64,000 nt of DNA. It comes from Drosophila persimilis. Its lineage: Eukaryota; Arthropoda; Insecta; Diptera; Drosophilidae. This document shows, piece after piece, positions 36,229 through 49,335 of the stretch. The position numbers and the translations under genes were made by a program. Each line of letters opens with the position of its first letter. Within the stretch, counting starts at the first letter, position 1. The notes below the pieces were generated by a model that had not been told where the DNA came from, made no database searches, and saw only the letters and a list, made by a program, of their open reading frames with translations. The stretch covers positions 18,352,001 through 18,416,000 of the forward strand of contig NW_020825288.1 in NCBI RefSeq assembly GCF_003286085.1, given 5' to 3'.

Positions 36229-39200
36229 ATGGTCAAAGCAGGCTACAGAACCTTGAAATATTTCCGGCCCATATCACTTATGAATGGGTAAATATCCAAA
36301 AAGATAGGCATGCAGTTATAATATAATAGAGAATATACATATAAGTGGCTTACTCAGCCTGTGCATTTCATTGGAATCTACATTCTATTGTATTTTCTAC
36401 AGGATGCCACGTAACGGCTATGAAAATGGAGTCCCATCCAAGGCTCTTCCGAATGAGGACTATGATGAGATAAAGCCTACCTATGCATTGGAGCACTTAG
36501 CCACTTTTAAGCTCAAAAATGAGGCGGAAACGAAGCAGCCAAAGGAGAAGATGAAACTGCTTATTGAACTGGACAAGACGGGGGGCATTTGGCCTCACAA
36601 GATGTTTATGAGCTTCAACGGCCAGTGGCTAGTGATGCTAGACAGCGAAATGAAGGAGATTGAGAACTTCCCTGGCAGCCTGATCACGGAACCCACAGCG
36701 TTTATTAGCGAGGATCCGCAGGAGGCATACAACAACATTTTGATATTTTCGGTTCCTGGTATCTCGCTAGGCAATACGGAGATGCACATTTTTCAGGTGA
36801 GCACTGATCGTCCTAGAACGTCCGTCGAATCTCTTAATAATCTTTCATATTCCGCATCTGCTTAAGGTGGCTGATGTCAGCTCTGTAAACTTGGTGGAAG
36901 ATCTGCGAACGGTAAGCATAGTACGCTCTGACAGTCGACATTTTCTTAAAAGGACATTTTCCTATTGCCAAACGGATTTCTCATCTGAGATGTTCCCATT
37001 CATATCCATGGAATTACATTTATACTGTTGTATCTTCTTTATGGTGCGCTGATCAGATTATTGTCATGAGCGACATCCACCATAACTTTACCATTTCTTT
37101 CTTGGCTGCCATCTAATGATTCCACAATGGTTTCATCAATGGGTTTAAGGATATCTCTCCTGTCCAAATTAATGCAATTACAATGCAATTACAATGCAGA
37201 CTTCTTGACTAGTTTTATAATACTATTTATTCCGTCCTTAATACATTTGTTCCACAAATAACTGTATCTGTATCATTCCTATTTGATCACAAATTGTGCT
37301 TTAACAGCTATATATCCGCAACAGTTAATAAAGCTAAGGGTGTATTAGCGTTCATCATACCCCGCCCCTAACCAACCGATCTAGGCTACATCTAGGCAGG
37401 TCACTTTATTGCACCATCGCAGAATATGTATTGGGGTAATGTTCGTGCACACGCTCCATCTCGGAAATGTGGACTCCTAGACTTCTTTGGATCAGAGTGA
37501 CTTTGCGGTTCCATTTGGACCTACCCGTTCTTTTCGGCCTATCCGCTTACTCGTATGTAGGTCCAACTGCGCCCAGCATAACCGGCCATAATTATAATTC
37601 CCTTTTCCATACCTTATCCCCTGAACTACCCTTTAGATTATAGCACTTAATATTTACAATCCCCTGAAAGAACTTAGCAAATTTGTAAAATCTTTTGATC
37701 CTCCTCCTGTGTATTAATCGTTAGTTCTTTTAGTATCTTAAACCATTACTAGCAGATAATTGTTAATTAAATAAATAAATAAATTGTAGCTGAGCAAAGG
37801 TACGCCCGTCTCGATCGACCGTAACAAAACACCCATTCGCTTGCCCAAGCCTGACCGACCCGTTAACCAGCAACCCAAGGACCAGTACGGAATTGCGGCG
37901 GCCGTGGCCGGGATTGCTGCCGAGAAGAATGCGCTGGATCGCGAGCAAACCGAACGGGACGTCCAGGTGATTAATCATTGCTTTGAGGACATTGAGCGGT
38001 TCATGGCGAGGCTCCACTACGCGGCCGAGGCTCTAACCGAGCTCAAGTTGCGCAAGGAGCAGCACAATCCCCACGGAGAAGGTCTGCTCGTACTGCGGTC
38101 GCGTCCACCCATTGAAAGCGAGTTCCACGACATCCTGGCCAAAGTGAAGCTAGCTCTTATTTACTCTGTCAAGCTGCAAAACCACTTCACAAAGAGCTCG
38201 GATCCGATCCACAATGTTTTCATTTCTCTTCAAACCATTGTGACTGTCTGCAACGACATCTATGTAGACGCCAATTTGCCAGAAGGCGTCGTTAATCCGC
38301 TGCTGCGTCGCGAAACTATTGCGTTCCTCAGCGGGACGTTGGACTCCAACGAGAAGCAGTTGTGGCACAGTCTGGGACCCAACTGGACGGTGCCGAAAGA
38401 TCAGTTTAAGGACCACAAGAGCTCGTACCACCCTATTTTCTACGACGACTGGTCGCCGGACTGGGTTGTGGACGAGGAGGTGCAGTACCTTGCGCCCGCA
38501 CTAAAGAAAACATCAACGCCCTCACCGATACCCCTGCCTCCGAGTCCGGGTGGTAATCGCACCTGGCTGAATCGTTTAGAAAGCCGCAATGTTAAGATCG
38601 CGGAGGTCGCGTACAACAAGTCGGCTACCAACGACAAGGAGCTGAAAGTAACAAAAGGCGAATACTTGGAGGTATGCAATTGAATACCCCTTAGTTTTAC
38701 CTCAGTCTATGTGAGTCAACAAACTCCTGCAACGCCGTTCACAGATAATTGATGACTCCCGCAATTGGTGGAAGGCTCGCAACTCCTACGGAAGTATTGG
38801 ATACGTGCCTAACACCGTGCTTACGCCGTATAACTTTGAGCACGGCGTTAATTCGAACGGCCGCGACTCAGAGTCATTGGCCTCTTTGTCGCTGCAGGAG
38901 AACGAGTCTAGTGAAGCCAACAATCCCGTGTACCGCAATACCATGGCCTTATATGCGCCACCAACAGACCTGGAGCAGCAAGCGGGCAGCGTCAAGGTAA
39001 TGCCGCGATCGTATTCCATGCCCAATGTTCCCGTTCCCCCACCAATGCCGCCGGCGGGAGAAAGCCAGCCCACCACTCCAAGTGGCACCCTAAAGCGCAA
39101 CATGGCCGCGGCAGGAGCACTGGCAGGTAAGCCCTAATATAAACATTCCGTTCTCCTAGCATTTACTTAAAGTCAGTGCTCTGTCTCTGTCTCTGTCTCG

Positions 39201-39731
39201 CCTTCCAGCGATGCGTGCTCGCAACGACTGCGATGCCGCTGATGAGGCCTACATGATGCAGGACGATGTGAACGATGAACTGCGCCTTATGCTGCAGCAG
39301 AGGCAGCGTCGTAAGGACCTCGAAATCCTGAAGACTCCGGAAATCTTCATTACCCAGCACTCCAAGCCCAGAGAGGTGGAGGAATGGCTGCGAGGCAAGG
39401 GCTTCTCCGATAATATAATCAAGCGTCTGCACTCCCTCAGCGGCGAGGAGATCTTCGCTCTCTCACCTCACACCATCGAAAGCTACTTCGGGCAGCGAGA
39501 GAGTCGCCGTCTGATATCGCAGATCGTGCTGCAGAAGAATTTCTGCGAGGTGAGCATGTCCGCCACTCCCGCCCCCTCTGAGCCCACCTTATTCAGTATT
39601 CTTCTCTGTCCATTCCATTGCAGTACAAAACCATTCGCTCGTCAGAGCTATCTGCCAAGCTGGCTCGTGCTCGTCAAAAGGCTGACCAATCCAACGGCAA
39701 TGGCAACGTCAACCCCAACGAAGTCTTCTAA
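36229..39731 (+). CDS. aru: Arouser, EPS8-family actin/signalling adaptor
   Basis: Seven exons: 36229-36287, 36403-36796, 36867-36911, 37790-38671, 38745-39126, 39209-39549 and 39624-39731. They are phase-consistent and give 736 residues. Domains in order: an EPS8-type PTB at about 37-165 (YALEHLATFKLKNE, WPHKMFMSFNGQWLVMLDSE, NILIFSVPGIS, HIFQVADVSSVNLVEDL); a helical linker; an SH3 at about 428-485 (AEVAYNKSATNDKELKVTKG, then DDSRNWWKARNSYGSIGYVP); a proline-rich part; and a SAM/pointed-like C-terminal domain at about 620-700 (REVEEWLRGKGFSDNIIKRL). EPS8 proteins link receptor tyrosine kinase signalling to Rac and actin. Fly arouser is the single homologue known to me and affects EGFR-linked ethanol sensitivity and synapse number. 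The 5' coding exon rests on phase and a good ATG context (GCGAAATGG). Confidence 0.9.
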
Positions 39732-42592
39732 TATTGCCATACATAGTTGTTTTGATTGGAATAGCCTTGGTGCACAGCGAAAGTAACCTGATCCGGTGCT
39801 CAGAAACGCTCTAGACGTGCCATTTATTTATTTATGCATAGCAAACTTCCATCTACTTTTAAAAATCAATGTTTATTAAAAACCATTAAAATATTTTAGA
39901 ACAAAAATGCATTAAAGATAACTTTGTCCATCCAAAGTTGAGTGAGTTTATAAAAACTTCACCTGCATACATATATATGTACGTATGTAGGCACATATTT
40001 ACACACCTACCAGTATCTATCTATCTGTATTTTTACACCATCATCATCCTTGGAGAAGCATCTATGTAGTTAGCCTGCGCTTTTAAGCAGTCTTCGTGAA
40101 ACATTGTAAATATGGACATACATATGTATCTATGTATGTACGGAAGTCTCAACCGACAGAATGGAATTGCTATTTAGTGTTCCATTCAAAACAATCGGTC
40201 AACTCAGTCTGGTACTGAAGATGCTCGCAATTCGCTTTGAGCTGCACAGTTTTCCAACAAACCTCCAACAGTTTAAAAACCGGATGATTGATCTGCAGCA
40301 ACTAATTAATAAACAAAATAAATAATATACGTATGTGTATTTAATACTTTAATTAAATATTAGTTTAAAAATACGGGAAGTATTTTTCATAATTTTCTTG
40401 TCTGTATGTACATATAATATAAGAAAACAATATTTTTTTTCATAGTTTTTTCAAAGCTTTATTTAAATAATGAAAAATATTTAAACGAGCCGGAACTTTT
40501 TATACATATGCATGTATTTTTGTATGCACTGGTATTCATATTCCGTTCATGTTCGGCTTATGTTCGGAACTTTTATCATTACAGGAATATAATGAAAACC
40601 GGTTTCTAAAGTAATTAGTCACTCGTTTTGCATTTTGTTGACCCAGATGGGACAATCGGCGGAGTTTGTTCTGTTCACTATATACATACAAATATACATA
40701 CATACATACATACATACATAGAAGTCTTACCCGACTATCCTGGTTTTTTATTTGCATTGTATTTTTGCATTTTGTATCTATTAATCGTAACAGGCAGAAG
40801 CAAGCGTGAAGTACCATATGTAAATGTATATGTATGTTTGATGATATATGTATGTATATGTGATATGGGAATAGTTAGATCTGGGAAACTGAAGTACTTA
40901 TTTTGTCTGTGCATAATTTTGTGCCCCCTTCCGTCCGCCGAGTTCTCACAGACCTGAAGAGCTCATATTTAAACAAGACACACTTTTATTTTGGAAGAAT
41001 AGGCTGACTGTGAGTAATTTAAAAAAATTACATTTGAAAAGTGAATGGGTTTAAAGAAAAGCTGTTCAAACTTTCATCAAAAAATTGTCAGCCTTACTTT
41101 ATTAAATTTGATTTAGAAGGAAGTGTTGCTCGAGGAATGCGATGCTTCTCATGCAAGCAGTTTGCCACTCATCTGTCTAAGCAAAAAGATACGCTCTCTG
41201 GTCGCTGATTCACTTGGGAATGGGCTAAGTCGCATGTTTCAAGGCTCAACCGGTTGCCAGAACACATGTAGGTATCTGAAGTATAAAATCGGCATTTGGC
41301 ATGTCAAGAAAGAGAGAGTTATTCGAGTTTGTCCAGTTGCAGCCGCGCTGCTGTTCAATTGTTTTCTGGGATCTGTGGTAGGCTTGCCAATTATAACGAA
41401 TTAATTTGTAATTGCGCGCTTTTTGCCAAAATTCATTTTCAGCGTTCAATCCGGTCCACAGGTTATTCAGGGTTTAATAAATGATCAAATTGATTCAATT
41501 ACTATCAAATTTATTTTTACCGACTGAAACAAGTTGCGAGTGCTATACCAGATTTCTTACCTAACGTTGCGACGCCAAATATGTCTTTAGTAATTGTTTG
41601 CTTGTGACTTAAAAAAAAAAACAAGGTAGGCAAACAGTACTTTGCATCCCATCTGGCATCCCAGCATCGATATAGCCATACTGTAGCCGTGATGTACAGT
41701 CGTAACAGTTCTTGGATCTCGGCGTTTTTAAGATCTGCAAGAACCAAATTTGGTTTACTTCTGGGATGATAAACTTTCACGGCCAGACTTGCGAAGAATT
41801 TGTGCACCGAATACATAGTAGGTATGGAACAAAAGAAACAACGGTCTGATATGACAAATCATTTATCCAAATACTCGTATCTAGTAATTTAAGTGACTTT
41901 CCACCGAAAACACCGATCTGTTCAATTCCCGGGCTAAAGAATACGTACATATGTATAATGTATGTTGTGTTGAGGACCTGCGGCCTTTGCAATCCCACGA
42001 AATGCTGTGTCCCGGTTATTGTCATTGCAATTGAATTGAAAAGTGCTGTGCATTAGGACCGAGGACAGTCCAAATGTTTAATTAATGAAAATAATTAGCC
42101 AAACGACGGTCACGCAGAGCCAGCAGCAACAAGAGGTTTTGTAATGTTTTCGAAAGAAAATCTCCCTAGGTCACAGCTGGCGTCCCATACGATGAGTCGC
42201 GTTACAAAAGTAGGCACTTAAAAAGGTCAGAGGCTCGCATGAGTGCTCCTGTGTTTGTGGGATCGTCTGTCGCTTGGTAATACTGACAGCCAATGGCGCT
42301 AAGCACACTGTGACAGACATCGCTATGCGAATCCTAGCCAAAAACATAAATTACATAAAGCATAAGTCAGTCTTTTCAATACCGCGGTCTGGGGCTCACT
42401 ACATTGTATGTTCAAACTGGAGCAGAGCAAAAAGTAAGCAGACTTTTTGATTTACACACTGGTTCCCGTACTCGAAGCCACAGGTGAGCCACTCCGCCGC
42501 AGTGCCTGCTCTCGACTAGTCCAGGCCCAAGCATATGTACGGTCGCACAAGCACAGTCCGCCGCCAGCGCCACTGAAGCTGGTGGCGTCGAC
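39732..42592. other. Intergenic, no gene seen
   Basis: AT-rich with many TACATA/TATGTA runs. Short ORFs at 41,123-41,404 plus and 41,517-41,816 minus show no domain and lie in sequence of ordinary intergenic composition. Confidence 0.5.
40693..40720. repeat. ATAC tetranucleotide microsatellite
   Basis: About seven consecutive ATAC (TACA) units. Confidence 0.9.
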
Positions 42593-42594
42593 GC

Positions 42595-42630
<36 letters not shown>

Positions 42631-42635
42631 TGCTG
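42593..42635 (+). repeat. CTG trinucleotide repeat upstream of a TATA promoter
   Basis: About thirteen CTG-type units with two CTT/TTG interruptions, some 35 bp before the TATAAAAG at 42666. In one frame it would read poly-leucine, but there is no sign that it is translated. Confidence 0.85.
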
Positions 42636-42665
42636 GTGTGGATTCAGATTCGGATTCGGATTCGT

Positions 42666-42700
42666 TATAAAAGGCCCAAAACCATCAGCAGCGCAGTTAG
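42666..42700 (+). promoter_or_regulatory. Strong TATA-box core promoter
   Basis: TATAAAAG at 42666-42673 is followed at the canonical distance by an initiator-like GCAGTTAG at 42693-42700. This predicts transcription to the right, starting near 42,696. Confidence 0.65.
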
Positions 42701-43143
42701 TTCGCCCTGGGCCTTGCCACAGTTAACCAACCAACCAACCGATCTGGTTCAACGCCACAAGCCATCGTCAACGTCCAGTCAACGGATTAGCGCTAGGCTC
42801 CCTCCCCTGCTGATGGGCAGGTGTGCATAAGTATAACTGTGACGAGAGGTAGTTGATAATTAATGTGTGAATTGTATCCGAGCCAATAGTAATTGAGGAA
42901 AACAAAACCAACATAATCTGCAATAGCCTGCTCTGCTCAGCTTACCGTGGAATTCGCGGTTGCGCACTCGAAACACCCGACTTGTGAATTGTAAAAACAG
43001 TGTTCAAATACCTCTGAAGGAATATGCTTGAGCTCGAACGTTAGTGTGGCAAACTACACAAGTGAAAGAACTCGAAACATAATCTTCTAAAACAAGCCGG
43101 TTGGAGAAAGCTGATTGGAGAAAGGATAAAAGGAAAACCCATG
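42697..43143 (+). other. Predicted first exon ending exactly at ATG before a splice donor
   Basis: From the TATA promoter the sequence runs through several tiny upstream ORFs (ATGs near 42,811, 42,862 and 43,023, each with a quick stop). It reaches CCC-ATG directly followed by GTGAGTG at 43144. Either the gene has only the initiator methionine in exon 1, or this is a noncoding first exon. No matching downstream coding exon was found in the window. AdSL (minus) and Irc have their own starts. Confidence 0.4.
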
Positions 43144-46100
43144 GTGAGTGCGATTAGAACGAAATATGGAAACGAGTGCCGAAACCAAAAATTAAAAATG
43201 TTAAGGTGCATATACATACATATGTATTCATACATATTCAATTCTCAATCAAAAGCAATAAAGTGACCGAAAACTGAAACAAAAACGATTAAACTCGGTT
43301 TGAAATAAATCTTACGGATTTAGACCAGTTGCTTGCTAAGCTGTTCGATGTCTGTAAATTTGAAACGACCATTTTTGGTTTATTTGTCTTCGATTGCCTG
43401 CATCGCATCTGTCAATATGTCACACGGTTGTACTACTATGTACACACTCCTATACATATGTACATACGATCGCATTAAGTACAGGTAATCGTATCTTTCA
43501 GACACATGAAAGCGAACACTTTAAAACGAATTAGCTTTAGCGGTATTTTGCTATGTTTATTCGTTAATGGTTGTCCTTAAATGAGCTAATTATCAAGCTG
43601 TACAGTCCCACAATGTACTCGCATTGCAGATACCGGTTTCTTCGCTAGCAGTTGCTTATTTAAATATAAATTACGGTCAAATGTTGCTTGAAAATCCACT
43701 CAACGCTACCAGCAGGCAACTTCTGCCACCGGAGCCAAACAATTGCGTTGAAAGTTACAAATCTTTTTATTAAACCTAACTATTTTGGTATTCCAAGCGA
43801 GTGACCTTCAGGTTTCCGTGGCTGGTTTATCGGCAAAGGCTTTCAATCCAATAAAGCCACATCGTTCGCCTCAGTCCAGCCCCTTCCCTCCCAAAAAGTG
43901 CGCTTTGAAGTGATCACAAATAATGCCGACGACTTGGTTACGCCACGCCCATCATTCAGAGTCTGTGGAGGTGACTTCAGATTTAGAGCATTGTTTGAAT
44001 AAGTGCACAGAGACACTGAAATATTCGAGTGATTTATTCGACATTCAATTCGGACAGACCACGTTTAATTCTATCAATCAGGTTTCGTCTGCTTATGCCA
44101 TGAACGTTAAATTTTGTCTGTACGCCTAGTTTTAAAGCTTTACTTTCTCTCTCATTCGGAATCTTAAGCCTGTTATGTAAACCCGAGCCAATATTAATGT
44201 AAAAGTTTATACATCAATACGAATGTGTATACGAGTGTGTGTATATGCGCTTACCCACAACTTTGACGACTTGCCATTCACTTGGTTTTAACATTAATTT
44301 CTGGTGTTGCCTTTTAATTGAAAACCCCAGAGGAGCCACGATAGGTCTTTGGACTACAAGTATGTAAATTATGTCAGTATACATAATGTTCAGGCACTAT
44401 AGCAAGTTTCTGACATATCCGTCATTCATAGTTGATCCCTTGCAATCACACACCCAACATACATAAATATATCTGAAGTATGATCCAGCTTAAGATGCAT
44501 GGCGGGACCCCAATAATGAGCGCCGAACACACCTGTCCAATTATGAAATTGGATTCAGCGTAACGTACTTCTGGTGTCTTATTGCCTTTCCGCAACTAAT
44601 TGGGAAAGTAGAGAGAAGGTTAGGAGAGGTTTTGTTGCGGTATTGTCGAAAAATGCGAAAGCGCAAATGTGGCTTAAATACGCTTAAATGCTTGAAAATA
44701 ATTTGAGAAATGGCATGCCACATTAGCCCGGGTGTAAACTAGCAATTTCACATCAAGAGAAGTGGGCGCAGAGATGAACTGGATAATCGTAACCGTAGCA
44801 CCGAGAGCTCATGGTATAGGATTGGTTGCAAATCAAAGCCGTTGCAACAAATTGCATTGCACTGCTTAAGCCATGCAGGCCATGCAGACCAGACAGGCCG
44901 GCGCGTGAGCTTTGCACATGCCAGGTGGTGGGTGCTTTGTGTTCAAGAACCACGCCAGGGGCGCAACCAATTAATGAATAGCTTGAAATAATCAAATAAT
45001 TGCATCATTAATTAACTGAAAAATGTGTGGAATGTATTTTCCAGCTACTGGCTTTTAACACATTCAGCATCTATTCTGATTAAGGAATCTTTCCAGGATT
45101 GATTGGCTAGTTATCTTAAAAGCTACTGCGGTATTTGCGGATTTATTTCTTTTTTTACAATCAATAATATAAAAATAAAATTCAACTGAAATTGACTTGG
45201 CTTAATTGAATTTCAAATCAAATATTACTACTACAAATAATTAGTCCCATTTTTGGTGGGATGGGATTCTGCATTTAGCAAATCCTCCTTCTGTTTAATA
45301 TTATTTTGTCCCATGCAAAACACTTTTATTTGTCCAATTCATACAAATATATTCAATATTGGTAATACCATTCACTCTTTATTCACACCAAGCTGCAGTT
45401 GTCGAACTCTAAGCACGAACCGAACTAAATGTAAGCTGAAGAAAGCGAATGACGACTCGGGTCCAACCAGTTTAGGAGTTTCACTTTCAGTGCTGTTTAA
45501 CGTATGGATTCAGTGTCAAAGTCAAGGTCTTCGTTATGCCCCACGTGCTGTTGGCCACAGCAAAGTCTACAAAACGGTCAACGGCTACTGTCGGTTGCGA
45601 CTAGCGGTAACAACATTATCCGATCCGTCCATAATTGGTCTCGATTACAACTTCACTTAGTCGAAAACCGTTCGTGGCGGCTGATTCATGAGACGTTCGT
45701 AGCGCCACACGAGCTGTTAGAGACATTTTAATTCAACTTGATCCAATCACACATTTCATGGCTAGCTTTTTTTTCGGGATGGCTTCCTCTACAGACTACG
45801 ACAACAAATCGTTCCAAAAAGGGTTCAGACGATGGATAACCCAGGCTATTGACTGGGAGGGCGCTGCCATTGCAAAGGGAATTCCCAACAAGACATGGCC
45901 ACATGAAATTTCAGAAAACTGACCCGAAATGTCAATATCCTTCCGCATAGACGTGACTTCTTGTCTCGCGTGCACATCTGTTTTCTTCGCTTGCTTCCGT
46001 TATACATCCGCTGTACATTCCCCCTCCTGCGTGTTGGCTCTGCTCTGGTTGGCATTGTCACCGGACGCCGCAGTTGCGCGAAGACAGACCATCATAATTA

Positions 46101-47503
46101 CCTCAAATGTAATTGTACGAAACAATTGAAGTGAAGTAAGAAGTGTGGGTTGGTCTCACCGCAAGTGGATGTAGCTGCCTGTATAGGCAATTTTTACAAT
46201 TCACTTTTGATACTTATTATTCAAAGCAAAGGAAAACTGTAAGACAAGGGTATCGTAACATAAGATCACGAATATACATATGTACATGTACATACACAAA
46301 TGGAAATCAGTAAGGAAGCTAATATCTTTGCATACCCTTCAAGTATTAATGTATTAATGTACATTTACCATTCTTCAATGTATGTACTTGTAAACTGTAT
46401 TTATTATTATTTTATAAATTGTTTTCCCTTACTATCTTCTCCTATAATAAAGATGATTCTTAATAACAGTTTTTTCTCAAAGTCTCTCTTAAAAGAAAGC
46501 TAAATTGTTTTTTAAGGAATTATGAAGTGATTTATAGGAAAATGTGAGGTGGTACTGGTACTTAATTCAATTTTAAAAATATCAATAGAGGGACGCTCAT
46601 AGAGACGGACGGAGAGACAGACATGGCTCTATCGACTCGGCTATTGATGCTGATCAAGAATATATATACTTTATGGGGTCGTAAACGCCCTCTTTTGTAC
46701 TAAACATTGAGCTAATACAAAATTCAATCGAATAAAAAAAAACCTGGGAAATTTTTTGTTTTCTATCTTTTTGGTGCATCAAAAGCGTACATATGTATGT
46801 ATTTATTATATTTTATGCACACATGCTTTATACATACATATATCGGGGATAGATCTATTGAAACCGCCACAGAATTTACACGCGTAATGCAAAAAATAAC
46901 TAATTTGCCAATGCCTTTAATCAAGAAACATGTTAGCGGCTAGTATTTTCATGCCACAGAGCGTCTTTACCATACTACGTTGAAGTTGTCATTTCACCTA
47001 ATATTGCATCTAATAATTGTACACTGTGTTATACGAACAGTTCGCATGACTTTATAGACGTTTAGTAAATGTTTAAGTTTCACGCCATACTCGTTTTCAG
47101 CTGCATAACCCCTAGACGAATATACATATGTACTATGTATAAATGAATATGAATATATGTAGGTACATAATGAAAAGTAAAGGAAACCGATTCTCGTCCG
47201 TGGAGCACTGCAGTCGTGATATGTCAGGCTGAGTGGCGAAAGGCTAAGGCAAAAATTACAATCTTTACTGCATTGGATCAAGAACGTCACCTCGTATACG
47301 GGTGCCGGGTTTTAGTTTTGCGGTTTTTAATTGTAAATAAGCTACCAGCAGGCGCAGAGGCAAGAAGAAATATAAATCACGCTGGGGGTCTAACTGCCAG
47401 AGATCTCGACCCATAGAATGCAGCGATAAGCTTAGACGCGCCGACATTACATTGGATGCTGGCGTTGTTAGGCAATACTCACTAGTTTGATTAAAGGCAT
47501 TCA
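43144..47503. other. Region without a supported coding gene
   Basis: If the 42.7 kb transcript is real, this is probably its intron. ORFs at 45,253-45,660 and 45,504-45,731 (plus) overlap in different frames and show no domain. A possible splice acceptor, CCTCTACAG at 45,788-45,796, would give only a 13-codon reading after the ATG, so I do not use it. A dispersed repeat copy is listed at 46,591. Confidence 0.45.
46591..46697 (+). repeat. Dispersed repeat, copy 3
   Basis: Contains GACGCTCATAGAGACGGACG, AGAGACAGACATGGCTC, TATCGACTCGGCTATTGATG, CTGATCAAGAATATATATAC and TTTATGGGGTCGTAAACGCC. These are the reverse-complement blocks of copy 2 in the same order. Confidence 0.8.
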
Positions 47504-47509
47504 TTTATT
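47504..47509 (-). terminator. Poly(A) signal of AdSL
   Basis: AATAAA on the minus strand, about 48 bp after the AdSL stop codon. Confidence 0.7.
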
Positions 47510-47556
47510 TTTGTAGTTCAAACTACGAGATTGATAACAGGGTAACAAACAGTGGG

Positions 47557-49002
47557 TTAGATATTCAGTTTAACGTCTTTAACAGTCTTCAAGGCGTCAG
47601 CGTAGCGAGCCAGCACAGGCTCCACTTCTTCCGCAACGAACTCTTCTACCTGATCGCTAGCCCGTCCAATAAATGTCCGCGCATCCAGTATATTGTCGAG
47701 CTGATTAAGTATAGGCGCAAAGTAGGGATCCTTGCGTACACGGTCCACCAAATCGTTATCTTTTCCATGCTGCTTGACTTGGGCTCCGGCTTCTTGCGAG
47801 AGGACTCGAATCTTCTCATGGCAAATCTGGCGATCGCCGCCAGCCTTAACCATGGCCATTATTATGTTTTCCGTTGACATGAAGGGCAACTCTTGGGAAA
47901 TGTGTCGTTCAATAACCTTGGGATAAACCACTAGACCCTGAGAAATATTAAGCAACGTGAGAAGGGCGGCATCCGCGGACAAAAATGCCTCGGACAAGGT
48001 AATTCGCCTGTTGGCAGAATCGTCCAGAGTGCGCTCCAGCCATTGCGTTGCGTGTGTGTTGGCAGCGTTGCTAAACAGGGTTATGAGGTGACGGGCCAAT
48101 GCGCAGCAGCGTTCCGAGCGCATGGGGTTCCGCTTGTACGGCATAGCAGAAGACCCAATTTGCGTGCTTTCAAATGGCTCCTCAAGCTCCTTTCGCGAAG
48201 CCAGGATGCGCAGATCAGAACACATTTTGTGAATGCTAGTGCCAAGACTGGAGAGGGCAGCCACAACTTCCACGTCTACTTTCCTAGTATAGGTTTGACC
48301 TGTGACTGCATATGCCTTTTTAAATCCGGCCAGCTCGGTAACCAATTGATCCAGCTGTTTCACCTTCTTACCGTCGCCGTTAAATAATTGAAGAAATGAG
48401 GCCTGGGTGCCGGTGGTACCCTTCACTCCACGGAATCGCAGGTCCTGCTGACAACGAGACAGCGCTCGTTCATCCATTAGCAAGTCCTGAATCCAAAGGC
48501 AAGCGCGCTTGCCCACAGTGGTCAACTGCGCTGGCTGCAGATGTGTAAATCCAAGCGTGGGTTGGTCCTTGTAGGTTTCTGCAAATTGCTTCAACTGCGA
48601 CACCACAGAAGCGATACGAGGCAGCAGCAACTGAAGCGCGTCCCGAAGAACAATGAGGTCCGTGTTGTCGCCCACAAAGCACGAGGTAGCCCCCAAATGA
48701 ATGACGGGAGCGGCTGTAGGACACTGCTTGGCGAAGATATGGACGTGCGCCATAACGTCATGCCTTGTGAGACGCTCCTCCTCAGCCACTGCATCGAAAT
48801 CGATGTTATATATTTCCTTCTCCATTTCGCTTATCTGCGCCTCACTTATCTCCAGACCCAGCGAGCACTCAGCTTTTGCCAGAAATACCCACAGCTTGCG
48901 CCATGTCGAGAACTTGTATTGGTCGCTGAACAGAAACTGCATTTCCTGGCTGGCATACCGTGTACTCAGGGGAGACTTGTATCCTTCGTATTGGCTTCCC
49001 AT
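47557..49002 (-). CDS. AdSL: Adenylosuccinate lyase
   Basis: A single intronless frame of 481 residues starts at the ATG at 49002 ([20 protein letters not shown]). In-frame codons upstream to 49038 are lysine-rich 5' UTR. Key family features are [31 protein letters not shown], the [18 protein letters not shown] histidine region, and the fumarase/lyase signature [17 protein letters not shown] with its catalytic serine loop. The C-terminal helical domain ends DVKLNI. The enzyme removes fumarate from SAICAR and from adenylosuccinate in cytosolic purine synthesis and the purine nucleotide cycle. Length matches other animal enzymes. No break or missing active residue is seen. Its promoter appears to be the GGTATATT cluster at 49,250-49,335. 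Confidence 0.97.
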   Translation of the reverse strand: MGSQYEGYKSPLSTRYASQEMQFLFSDQYKFSTWRKLWVFLAKAECSLGLEISEAQISEMEKEIYNIDFDAVAEEERLTRHDVMAHVHIFAKQCPTAAPVIHLGATSCFVGDNTDLIVLRDALQLLLPRIASVVSQLKQFAETYKDQPTLGFTHLQPAQLTTVGKRACLWIQDLLMDERALSRCQQDLRFRGVKGTTGTQASFLQLFNGDGKKVKQLDQLVTELAGFKKAYAVTGQTYTRKVDVEVVAALSSLGTSIHKMCSDLRILASRKELEEPFESTQIGSSAMPYKRNPMRSERCCALARHLITLFSNAANTHATQWLERTLDDSANRRITLSEAFLSADAALLTLLNISQGLVVYPKVIERHISQELPFMSTENIIMAMVKAGGDRQICHEKIRVLSQEAGAQVKQHGKDNDLVDRVRKDPYFAPILNQLDNILDARTFIGRASDQVEEFVAEEVEPVLARYADALKTVKDVKLNI

Positions 49003-49249
49003 TTTCTTAGATTTGTTCTTTTTAATGTAAATTATCAAAGCAGTTTAGTTGCTAACTCTCAATTTACGTGTCGTCGAAGTCACAGGTGGTTGGAAATACG
49101 CAATACGCACACGTGCGGAGTGCTCGCTTTGCCACTTGAATAAACTTTGCGCTGAAATAGAGATGAAATTGCATTTATATTAAGTTCCGAATTTCTTGAA
49201 TTTACATTAACAAATGTAAATTTTCCATTAATAATATAATTTTTCGGAT

Positions 49250-49335
49250 TCATTGATAAAATATACCGTCCGATACTCAGGAATATACGATAATATACCG
49301 TCTCATTTTAAAAATATACCGTAAATATACTGGTG
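49250..49335 (-). promoter_or_regulatory. GGTATATT-type promoter cassette upstream of AdSL
   Basis: Minus-strand sequence has ACGGTATATTTTTAAAATGA, then GACGGTATATTATCG, CCTGAGTATCGGACGG and TATATTTTATCAATGAATCC. It lies 250-330 bp before the AdSL ATG. It aligns nearly block for block with 2,256-2,335 on the plus strand. Here the DRE has decayed to ATCAAT and no GGTCACACTG follows. Confidence 0.65.

Noticed and set aside
40683-40720. ATAC tandem array considered as a CRISPR-like or satellite array
   Set aside because: A plain tetranucleotide microsatellite without spacers, in a eukaryotic genome.
42447-42830. 127-codon ORF with a run of leucines
   Set aside because: It spans the CTG repeat, TATA box and start site, so it cannot be one coding unit. 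The leucines are repeat-driven.
45759-45924. Possible exon reading DYDNKSFQKGFRRWITQAID after CCTCTACAG
   Set aside because: No homology recognised, phase does not join the 43,143 donor beyond 13 codons, and no downstream exon was seen.
48541-49143. 200-codon plus-strand ORF
   Set aside because: Antisense shadow of the well-conserved AdSL coding exon.
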